From Planctomycetota bacterium (lineage in GTDB: Bacteria; Planctomycetota; Planctomycetia; Pirellulales; Lacipirellulaceae), in assembly GCA_029781135.1 (NCBI GenBank), contig JAKOXH010000051.1, positions 1-64,000 of the forward strand: a stretch of 64,000 nucleotides of DNA, in the 5' to 3' direction. Shown in pieces: positions 1 through 7,107 of this stretch (positions are counted from its first letter, which is position 1; each line of letters opens with the position of its first letter). The translations under genes were made by a program, and so were the position numbers. The notes below the pieces were generated by a model. The model made no database searches, was not told the origin of the DNA, and saw only the letters and a program-made list of their open reading frames with translations.

Positions 1-165
1 CGACGCACCAAGGGCAGCGGCAGCCGCCGAGCAAGCCTGGTCATGATGTTCAAGCTCGCTCACGCCGCACAGAAACACTGGCGACGACTCAACGGACACC
101 AACACATCAATCATCTCTTGGAAGGAAAAACGTTCATCGACGGTATCATGCAGGACGCCGCCTAG
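1..165 (+). CDS. IS256-family (Mutator-type) transposase, C-terminal fragment
   Basis: Frame 1 is open from the window edge to TAG at 163-165 and encodes the last 54 residues of a transposase. The residues RRTKGSGSRRASL, then KLAHAAQKHWRRLNG, then FIDGI near the end are typical of the extreme C-terminus of IS256-family DDE transposases. The catalytic residues lie outside the window, so I cannot say whether the gene is intact. The sequence downstream looks like the right end of the element, so the insertion sequence lies mostly to the left of the window. Confidence 0.8.
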   Translation, partial: RRTKGSGSRRASLVMMFKLAHAAQKHWRRLNGHQHINHLLEGKTFIDGIMQDAA

Positions 166-227
166 CAAAATCCCAGAACACAACCATTGACAATAACTCC
201 AATGGTTCATTCTAGAGACAGTTATCA
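166..227. mobile_element. Probable right terminus of the IS256-type element
   Basis: Sixty bases follow the transposase stop. They hold a short hairpin (AACCATTG at 182-189 pairing with CAATGGTT at 200-207) and then ATTCTAGAGACAG running into GTTATC. Read from the opposite strand this end begins GATAACTGTCTCTAG, which resembles IS256-family terminal repeats. The exact boundary near 226 is inferred, because the left end and the target duplication are not in the window. Confidence 0.4.
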
Positions 228-433
228 GTGAAGGCTGGAATCCCGCCGAACGACGCCAGTGCGACGTCACAAACCCTACGCATTACGCCGTCTGGGCATC
301 TGCAAATGGCGGTCGGCGGTACCTATAATAGGCGTATCAATTCGCTGCAGCGGAATTCGGGAGATTCCCGGGATTGTCCTGTTGCACTGGAGTCTTGCGA
401 CTTCAGCTACGGTTTTATCTTTCGCCACGCCGC

Positions 434-1861
434 ATGTTCAAAACGCTTTTAGCCGCCGTTGTGTTGCTCGCCGCTGCTGGCACGGGCACGTATTGGTATC
501 AGCGCGATGCCGAAACCAAGTTGCCGAAACTCCGCACCGCTCCCATCGAACGTGGCGATTTGATGTTCACCATCGATGCCACCGGTACCGCCGAGCCCGA
601 AGAAGTGGTGGATGTCGGCGCCCAGGTGGCCGGCAAAATTCAGAGCTTGGGCGTCGACCCACGCGACGCGAAGCGTGCCATCGATTACGGTTCGCCCGTC
701 GCGGTGGGGACGATTCTCGCAAGAGTCGATGATTCGCTCTATCAATCCGATGTCGAACAGGCACAAGCGCAAGTTCAATCGGCGCAGGCACAAGTCGAGT
801 CGACCGCCGCGCAGTTGCTTGAATCGCAAGCAAACGTCGAGCGGGCGGAAAAGGATTTGCTGCAGATACAGGCCAAGCTATTCCAGGCCGATCGCGATTG
901 GGTGCGCGCGCAAGGGATGTGGAAGTCATCGCCGGGCGCCCTTTCCGAATCGGATTATGACTTGGCTAAATCGACCTACGACGGGGCCAAGGCGGCCGTC
1001 GGAGTCGGCACGGCCGCCATCGCCCAGGCGAAAGCCCTTTTAACGAACGCGAAAGCCACGGTGACGAAATCGCAGGCCGATCTGAGCATCGCCCGGGCCA
1101 ATCTCAAGCGGTCTCAAACGAACTTGGGCTACTGCACGATTAAGTCGCCCGTAAATGGCGTGATCATCGATCGCCGCATCAACGTGGGGCAGACGGTGGT
1201 TTCCAGTCTGAATTCGCCCAGCTTGTTTTTGATCGCCAAGGACTTGAAACGGATGCAAGTTTGGGCCTCGGTCAACGAAGCCGACATTGGCAACATCCAT
1301 TCGGGGCAGACCGTGCGGTTCACCGTCGATGCGTTCCCGAGCGAGGTGTTTCAGGGAGTCGTCGCGCCAGATCAGCCGCGGCTCAACGCCAGCATGAACC
1401 AGAACGTCGTCACGTACACCGTGGTCGTGAATACGGATAATGCTTCCGGTCGGCTCTTGCCGTACATGACGGCCGACCTGCAATTCGAAGTCAGCCGCCA
1501 CACGAACGTGCTGATGGTTCCCAACTCCGCGCTGCGGTGGCAGCCCTCGGCCGAACGCCTGGCTGCTTTGGGGATCGAGAACCCGGCTACTGCCAAGAGT
1601 GCCGCGGCCCGCAGGGTGGAGTCGAAACTCGATCGTGGCGAGCCCACGGAGGGCACCGTTTGGGTCGTCCATCAGGACGCGGTGCGCCCGACTAAAGTTA
1701 AGCTCGGCCTTACCGATGGCGCGCGCACTGAAGTGAGTGCGAACGATCTGTCGGAGGGCGCCGTCGTTGCCATTGGCGAAGAAGTGAGCGACGGGGCGCC
1801 GGAAACAGCCGATCCATTCTCGCCGAAGATGTTTGGCGGCGGCGCGCGCCGGCCCCAGTAA
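434..1861 (+). CDS. MacA-like periplasmic adaptor (HlyD/RND membrane-fusion family)
   Basis: This 475-residue adaptor would bridge an inner-membrane ABC exporter and an outer-membrane channel. The ATG at 434 is preferred over a TTG at 374 because it starts directly at a hydrophobic signal-anchor (MFKTLLAAVVLLAAAGTG). A lipoyl-like half follows, then a long Gln/Ala-rich coiled-coil hairpin (about residues 95-230, with QAQAQVQSAQAQV). The second lipoyl half contains the family signature TIKSPVNGVII, and beta-barrel and membrane-proximal domains come last. The ATPase starts 15 nt after the stop and a MacB-like permease comes next, which supports a MacAB-type tripartite exporter of unknown substrate (peptide, lipid or antibiotic). 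Confidence 0.88.
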   Translation: MFKTLLAAVVLLAAAGTGTYWYQRDAETKLPKLRTAPIERGDLMFTIDATGTAEPEEVVDVGAQVAGKIQSLGVDPRDAKRAIDYGSPVAVGTILARVDDSLYQSDVEQAQAQVQSAQAQVESTAAQLLESQANVERAEKDLLQIQAKLFQADRDWVRAQGMWKSSPGALSESDYDLAKSTYDGAKAAVGVGTAAIAQAKALLTNAKATVTKSQADLSIARANLKRSQTNLGYCTIKSPVNGVIIDRRINVGQTVVSSLNSPSLFLIAKDLKRMQVWASVNEADIGNIHSGQTVRFTVDAFPSEVFQGVVAPDQPRLNASMNQNVVTYTVVVNTDNASGRLLPYMTADLQFEVSRHTNVLMVPNSALRWQPSAERLAALGIENPATAKSAAARRVESKLDRGEPTEGTVWVVHQDAVRPTKVKLGLTDGARTEVSANDLSEGAVVAIGEEVSDGAPETADPFSPKMFGGGARRPQ

Positions 1862-1876
1862 GGACTGCGGACAGCC

Positions 1877-2635
1877 ATGGCGCTCATCGAACTCGACGAC
1901 ATCCGCAAGACCTATCACCTGGGTGAAATCGACGTGCCCGTTTTACGCGGCGTCTCGCTCTCCATCGCCGCAGGTGAAATGGTCGCGCTGATGGGGGCTT
2001 CGGGCTCGGGTAAGACCACGCTCATGAACATCATCGGGTGCCTCGATCATCCCTCGTCCGGCACGTACTTACTGGATGGTGCCGACATGTCACAAGCCAC
2101 GCCGAACGAACGGGCCCGCGCGCGGAATGAGAAGATCGGGTTTGTTTTCCAGAGCTTCAATCTCTTGCCGCGCACTTCGGCCATCGACAACGTGCTGATG
2201 CCGCTCGAGTATTCACATACCGGGTTATCGAGCGGCCAAGGCTACGCACGCGCGAAAGAGTTGCTCGACCGCCTCGGATTGGCGGATCGAACGGCAAATG
2301 AACCCTCGCAACTTTCGGGCGGGCAGCAGCAACGCGTGGCTATCGCTCGATCACTCGTCAATGGTCCTTCACTATTGCTGGCCGATGAGCCTACCGGAGC
2401 ACTCGATTCCTACACTGGCGACGAAACCATGCGGCTGTTTCAACAGCTCAACAAGGAACGCGAAATCACGATCGTGATTGTTACGCACGATGCGCATGTG
2501 GCCGCGTATACCGATCGCATCATCCACATTCGCGATGGATATATCGAAGACGGCAACGAAAACGACGGCCAAGACCGTCACAACAGCAATTTATTGAAGA
2601 CGGCAAGTTCAACGGATTGTGGGAGGCCTCTCTGA
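1877..2635 (+). CDS. MacB/LolD-type ABC transporter ATP-binding protein
   Basis: This 252-residue ATPase has Walker A GASGSGKTT (residues 40-48), signature LSGGQQQR from residue 146, and Walker B LLLADEPTGALD with D170 and E171. It matches the MacB/LolD/FtsE branch and should energise the permease at 2815. In full-length MacB the ATPase and permease are fused; here they are separate genes. The C-terminus is odd: the last residues (CGRPL) and the TGA stop are contributed by a dispersed palindromic repeat at 2618-2688, so the native end has probably been replaced or extended. Confidence 0.92.
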   Translation: MALIELDDIRKTYHLGEIDVPVLRGVSLSIAAGEMVALMGASGSGKTTLMNIIGCLDHPSSGTYLLDGADMSQATPNERARARNEKIGFVFQSFNLLPRTSAIDNVLMPLEYSHTGLSSGQGYARAKELLDRLGLADRTANEPSQLSGGQQQRVAIARSLVNGPSLLLADEPTGALDSYTGDETMRLFQQLNKEREITIVIVTHDAHVAAYTDRIIHIRDGYIEDGNENDGQDRHNSNLLKTASSTDCGRPL

Positions 2636-2688
2636 GGCCGATTTCGTGTTCCATTGCAACGTGATCGGCGTCAGAGACGACTCCCACC
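2618..2688. repeat. Dispersed twin-hairpin repeat, copy 1
   Basis: About 71 bp. The left arm contains GGCCTC-TCT-GAGGCC and the right arm a decayed copy of the same kind. The outer ends GTGGGAG and CTCCCAC are complementary, so the whole can also fold as one long hairpin. A close copy lies at 26377-26450. It overlaps the last codons and stop of the ATPase gene. Confidence 0.85.
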
Positions 2689-2699
2689 AGCCAGCGTGC

Positions 2700-2768
2700 C
2701 ATGCCCACGGCTTGGCGTGGGCATGCGGCCCTCCCGAATGAGCATGGCCACTCCGAGCAGTGGCCATG
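2700..2768. repeat. Pair of perfect 10-bp-stem hairpins
   Basis: CATGCCCACG (2700-2709) pairs with CGTGGGCATG (2716-2725), and CATGGCCACT (2743-2752) pairs with AGTGGCCATG (2759-2768). Both lie between the ATPase and permease genes. They share the short-loop, 10-bp-stem style of the hairpins at 46080-46181. They could act on the mRNA, but no U-tract follows either one. Confidence 0.75.
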
Positions 2769-2814
2769 GCACCCAAGCAGTTTAACGTTTTGCGATAGGC
2801 CAGTTGTAACGAGT

Positions 2815-4227
2815 ATGAACCCCCTCAAGATACTACGAACGCTGCGCGTGGCATTGCGGGCCTTGCGGCGGAACGTGATGCGGTCGGCCCTCACGACGCT
2901 GGGCATTGTCATCGGCGTGGCCGCCGTCATCGCCATGGTGGATATCGGCCAGGGCTCGTCGGCATCCGTACGTGCGACGATCGCCAGCATGGGGGCTAAC
3001 AATCTTGTCGTTCAAGCGGGCACCGCGGCAAGCGGCGGCGTGAGTTTAGGCGCGGGATCGGCCGTCACGCTGACGCCGCAAGACGCCGAGGCGATCGGCC
3101 GCGATTGCCCCGCCATCGCCGGCGTGGCGCCGATTGTGCGCGTCCGCACGCAGGTTGTCTACGGCAATCGCAACTGGGTGCCGACCTTCATCTACGGCAC
3201 CACGCCCGAGTTCCATGACGTCCGCGATTGGCACACATTCGATGCAGGCGAACCATTCACCGAACGCGACGTGCGTAACGCCCGCAAAGTATGCGTCCTC
3301 GGCCGCACGCTCGTACGCGAACTCTTCCAAGGTGAGTCGCCGGTTGGCAAGGAAGTGCGCGTGCAGAATGTATCCTTCAAAGTGATCGGCGTCTTAAGCC
3401 GCAAAGGGGCCAACATGATGGGCATCGATCAGGACGATATGCTGTTGGCCCCGTGGACGACCATTAAATATCGCGTGTCGGGAGTTTCGGCAACAACGGG
3501 CAACCAAAGTGTGAGTGCTCCCGCATCCCCCACGACGAACACCACGAGCTCGTCGATTCCGTCGACGCCGCTGAGCGCGCTCTACCCGGTGCAAAATGTA
3601 ATTACGCGGAAGTACATTCAGCCATCTGCCTCTCAACTTGCCAATACGCCGCAGCCGGTGCGGTTTACGAACATCGACCAGATTCTGACCAAAGCGACGT
3701 CCGAAACCACGATTCCCGCCGCCATTGAACAGATCACCCAGTTGCTGCACGAACGGCATCGCATCGGCCCGGGCGAGCCCAACGACTTCAACATCCGTGA
3801 TATGACGGAAATGACCAAGGCCCTTTCCTCGACGTCGAAATTAATGGGCGTTCTGCTCTTGTGCGTGGCCTTGATTTCGCTGGTCGTGGGCGGCGTCGGC
3901 ATCATGAACATCATGATGGTCTCGGTCACCGAGCGGACGCGCGAAATCGGCCTGCGCATGGCCGTGGGTGCCCGAGCCGCCGATGTGCTGCGGCAATTCC
4001 TCATCGAGGCCATCGTGTTGTGTTTACTTGGCGGAGCCTTCGGCATCGTGGTTGGCCGCGGCGGCTCGTATCTCGTCAACAAGCTGCTCCATTGGCCGGT
4101 GCAGCCGTCGCTGCCAGCATTGATTTTGGCCGTTACCGTGTCGGCCGTCGTCGGCGTGCTCTTTGGGTATTACCCTGCCTGGAAAGCCTCGCGGCTGGAC
4201 CCAATCGAAGCGTTACGTTACGAGTGA
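2815..4227 (+). CDS. MacB-like ABC transporter permease (FtsX-type)
   Basis: This 470-residue permease has an N-terminal membrane helix with the MacB-type start (RSALTTLGIVIGVAAVIAM), a large periplasmic MacB_PCD domain, and three C-terminal helices with the FtsX signature (VGGVGIMNIMMVSVTERTRE). The ATG at 2815 is chosen because upstream codons in this frame run through the hairpin repeats. The periplasmic domain carries a Ser/Thr/Pro-rich insertion around residues 225-255, which is unusual for MacB. The gene works with the two upstream genes. Its last 10 bases overlap the end of the convergent PEP-CTERM gene. Confidence 0.88.
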   Translation: MNPLKILRTLRVALRALRRNVMRSALTTLGIVIGVAAVIAMVDIGQGSSASVRATIASMGANNLVVQAGTAASGGVSLGAGSAVTLTPQDAEAIGRDCPAIAGVAPIVRVRTQVVYGNRNWVPTFIYGTTPEFHDVRDWHTFDAGEPFTERDVRNARKVCVLGRTLVRELFQGESPVGKEVRVQNVSFKVIGVLSRKGANMMGIDQDDMLLAPWTTIKYRVSGVSATTGNQSVSAPASPTTNTTSSSIPSTPLSALYPVQNVITRKYIQPSASQLANTPQPVRFTNIDQILTKATSETTIPAAIEQITQLLHERHRIGPGEPNDFNIRDMTEMTKALSSTSKLMGVLLLCVALISLVVGGVGIMNIMMVSVTERTREIGLRMAVGARAADVLRQFLIEAIVLCLLGGAFGIVVGRGGSYLVNKLLHWPVQPSLPALILAVTVSAVVGVLFGYYPAWKASRLDPIEALRYE

Positions 4228-5348
4228 CGTTCGCGCCGAATCACAATGGACAGCATCGCAAATGCCACCGACAGTGCCATGGTGCTAGGTTCGGGAACCG
4301 CCACGCTTACGTAGGGCGTCTGGCCGATGAGCGTGCCACTTAAGCCGAAATGGGCAGTCAGCAACGTATCAAACGGGGCCGGCAGCGACGATGGAACAAT
4401 GTCGAATTTCACCGGCACCGTCAGGCGCAGATTGGCCCCGATGTGTTCCAGCATTCCCATGCTGGCGTCGGCATTCGCTGTACTGGTTGGCGGAAGTGGC
4501 GTCGTCGTGCCAAAACCAATCGCGTAGCTCTGTTGCAGGAAGCCATTATTGACGATTGTGAGATTGATCCCCTGCGCCGCTAACGTCGACTGTAAAGTGG
4601 TCAAGGCGATTCCCGTGGCCAAATAATCGGTGAAGCTCGCCTGTTTGACGGTTGCGCCGAACAACGAATCTGCCGTTCCTGCGACATTGACATTCAGCTG
4701 CGACGAATCAAACGACTGCGGATAAGTTGCACCGGGCGCGAGCGGCAACTCAGCACTCGTGATATCGATGACCGCACTACGAAATGCAATGGTCCAATCA
4801 AGGGAAGTGATGGTGCCCAAGTTCAACGTGGCGTTAATGCCCAAAGGTGTCAAATCAATCGGCGGTATGGGCGTGCTTTGTGGCGACGTGAACTTAACTC
4901 CATAGTTCGCAGGCGCCGTGCCCGAGGTTCCGCCCACGTTCGGTGACATTGCCAAGTCGCTGAGAAGCCCTCGAGCATTACTGGCGACGGCCGTGCTTCC
5001 GCCGGAAAAGCCGATGGAGCATTGAGTCACGTCGGCCTTCAAATTGCTGTCGTTTGCGGCCGTGTCGTTGTACAAGGTTGAGAGACTTCCCGCGCCATTC
5101 AGTCCGCCGGGAGCGTACTGCGGAACGCTTGTCAGGTCGCTGCCAGAAAGCTGTGCGGTCGCTACCATTTCCAGTCGGCTTTGATTGCTGCTCGACACGT
5201 TGAATAGCGTGAACGATAGCGGCGTAGCTGAAGAAACACTTGCCTCCCAAACGCAAAGCGTCACAATCGCCCAATAAACTAGGTGGCCCCTTAGGATTCC
5301 AAAGGTCTCTCTCTGAAGCGTCGCACTATGTTTTCGATGCATGAGCAC
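4218..5348 (-). CDS. PEP-CTERM sorting-domain surface protein
   Basis: A secreted protein of about 375 residues with an N-terminal hydrophobic segment (VYWAIVTLCVWEASVSSA), a Ser/Thr/Asn-rich body of no recognised family, and a C-terminal PEP-CTERM tripartite signal: VPEPST, a hydrophobic stretch, then RRERHS. PEP-CTERM proteins are processed by exosortase and linked to the exopolysaccharide or cell surface. The start is GTG at 5348 or ATG at 5342; the purine-rich GAGAGGGGG just upstream fits either. It converges on and overlaps the permease gene by 10 bp. Confidence 0.8.
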   Translation of the reverse strand: MLMHRKHSATLQRETFGILRGHLVYWAIVTLCVWEASVSSATPLSFTLFNVSSSNQSRLEMVATAQLSGSDLTSVPQYAPGGLNGAGSLSTLYNDTAANDSNLKADVTQCSIGFSGGSTAVASNARGLLSDLAMSPNVGGTSGTAPANYGVKFTSPQSTPIPPIDLTPLGINATLNLGTITSLDWTIAFRSAVIDITSAELPLAPGATYPQSFDSSQLNVNVAGTADSLFGATVKQASFTDYLATGIALTTLQSTLAAQGINLTIVNNGFLQQSYAIGFGTTTPLPPTSTANADASMGMLEHIGANLRLTVPVKFDIVPSSLPAPFDTLLTAHFGLSGTLIGQTPYVSVAVPEPSTMALSVAFAMLSIVIRRERHS

Positions 5349-5569
5349 CCCCTCTCAGTTTGCAGATCGTGACAACAAGACCGGAAACAACCAATATCAT
5401 CCTCTGGATCGATGTTTCTGGCAACTATCGAGCATTTTGCGGGCTTTTGTGCCGCGTGCCCGATTCCGACAGGGGCATTCCACGATGTCATAACTCTTGA
5501 TAGGGACACAGCTTGGGCGAGTGCCCGCTATAATGGCGCCGGCAGTACTTTTTTGCGAGGGCCTTGATT

Positions 5570-6967
5570 ATGAAATTTGCCAACACCGTAATTGCAGCCA
5601 AGATCATTCCGCCGAGCATCAAAGCCGGCGGCGTGGCTGCCGTTGTTATGCTGAGCTCTTGTTTCTTCAACGAACTTTTGGCGGGCCAAACCTCAGCCCC
5701 AGACGGTTGGATGCAGGTAGCCGCGCGAGACGAGATTCGTCCTCAATTTGCTTTCGATTCAACGGGCGGACCAAAAATGACGGGTACCCTGCAAATCTCG
5801 ACAGGCTCGCAACCTGGAATGGATGGACATTGGCAGAGGACTTTTCCCGTGCAGGGCGGCCAATGGTATCGCTTCGGCACGACACGCCGCGTGAGCGGCC
5901 TTGCCGGGCCCGAACGAAACGTGCTCGCCCGAATTTTGTGGCGCGATGAACACGGTCAGCCCGTGCACCATGACTCGCCCGGGGCCAAGTCATACAGCCC
6001 GGAAAAAACGCCTGTCGCCGAGCCTGAATATCCGCACGACCTCACTGCGGATGCCGATGGCTGGACCAGCGTGAATGGAGTTTACCTCGCACCGTCCGCG
6101 TCGCGTGAGGCGATCGTTGAACTTTATTTGCGCTGGGCGCCGAATGCGAAGGTCGAATGGAGTGTGCCAACACTGGAACGGTGCGCGCCACCGGCACCAC
6201 GCAAAGTCCGCATCGCGGCCATACACTACACACCACATGGCGGTGCGAGTGCTCAGGCCAGCTGCGAGCAATTCGCGCCGCTCATTGCCGAGGCGGCACG
6301 GCAAAAGGCCGACCTGGTGGTCCTTCCCGAAACGATCACCTGCACGGGCAATGGCCTATCGTATGCCGCCGCGGCAGAACCGATTCCCGGCCCTTCCACC
6401 AAGTACTTCGGCGAGTTGGCGAAGCAGCACGGCGTGCATGTGGTCGTCGGCCTTGTCGAGCGTGATGCCCCGCTCGTTTACAACGTAGCCGTACTTATTG
6501 GTCCCGACGGCAACCTCATCGGCAAGTACCGCAAGGTCGCACTTCCGCGTACGGAAATTGAAGCCGGTGTAACGCCTGGCCATGAATATCCAGTCTTTGA
6601 TACCAAGCTGGGCAAGATCGGCATGATGGTCTGCTACGATGGCTTTTTCCCCGAGGTGGCCCGGCAATTGAGTTTGCGTGGGGCGGAAATCATTGCCTTT
6701 CCGGTCGCTGGCTGCAACCCACTGCTGGCGGCCGCACGCGCTTGTGAGAATCACGTGTTCGTGGCCAGCAGCACTTACACCGACGTATCGCAAAACTGGA
6801 TGATCACGGGCGTCTTCGATCGCGAAGGCCGCGTCATCGCCCAGGCCAAGAATTGGGGAGACATCGCGGTTGCCGAAGTCGATTTAGGCCAACGGCTCTA
6901 CTGGTCGAGCCTGGGCGATTTTCAATCCGAAATCAAACGCCACCGGCCGGTGTGGAAGGAACCGTAG
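5570..6967 (+). CDS. Carbon-nitrogen hydrolase (nitrilase superfamily), exported, with N-terminal accessory domain
   Basis: 465 residues from the ATG at 5570, which has GCGAGGG eight bases upstream. The C-terminal 260 residues are a nitrilase/amidase domain with the catalytic Glu-Lys-Cys triad visible: E254 in LPETITC, K322 in YRKVALPR and C355 in MVCYDGFFPE. It should hydrolyse a C-N bond of an amide, carbamoyl or nitrile substrate. The N-terminus is hydrophobic and ends in LSSC, a possible lipobox, so the enzyme may be a lipoprotein. About 160 residues between signal and catalytic domain look like a beta-sandwich accessory module, unlike the usual cytoplasmic nitrilases. Substrate unknown. 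Confidence 0.85.
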   Translation: MKFANTVIAAKIIPPSIKAGGVAAVVMLSSCFFNELLAGQTSAPDGWMQVAARDEIRPQFAFDSTGGPKMTGTLQISTGSQPGMDGHWQRTFPVQGGQWYRFGTTRRVSGLAGPERNVLARILWRDEHGQPVHHDSPGAKSYSPEKTPVAEPEYPHDLTADADGWTSVNGVYLAPSASREAIVELYLRWAPNAKVEWSVPTLERCAPPAPRKVRIAAIHYTPHGGASAQASCEQFAPLIAEAARQKADLVVLPETITCTGNGLSYAAAAEPIPGPSTKYFGELAKQHGVHVVVGLVERDAPLVYNVAVLIGPDGNLIGKYRKVALPRTEIEAGVTPGHEYPVFDTKLGKIGMMVCYDGFFPEVARQLSLRGAEIIAFPVAGCNPLLAAARACENHVFVASSTYTDVSQNWMITGVFDREGRVIAQAKNWGDIAVAEVDLGQRLYWSSLGDFQSEIKRHRPVWKEP

Positions 6968-6996
6968 TGGTTTGTGACAGGTGAGTTTCGGGGTGC

Positions 6997-7082
6997 CATG
7001 CTCTCGCGAAACAGCAACATGCCCACGCTCGCGGTAAGGCGTAACTGTTTCGCGTGAGCATGCTGGCGCGAGCGAGGGCATG
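6997..7082. repeat. Interleaved inverted repeats downstream of the nitrilase gene
   Basis: Segment 6997-7014 (CATGCTCTCGCGAAACAG) is complementary, bar one position, to 7045-7062, and 7018-7033 is nearly complementary to 7067-7082. The order is a-b-a'-b', a pseudoknot-like arrangement. It lies between the convergent ends of the nitrilase and glycosidase-like genes, so it could serve as a two-sided terminator or simply be a mobile repeat. Confidence 0.7.
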
Positions 7083-7107
7083 CCACTCGCCGCAACGAGC
7101 GTCGTCT

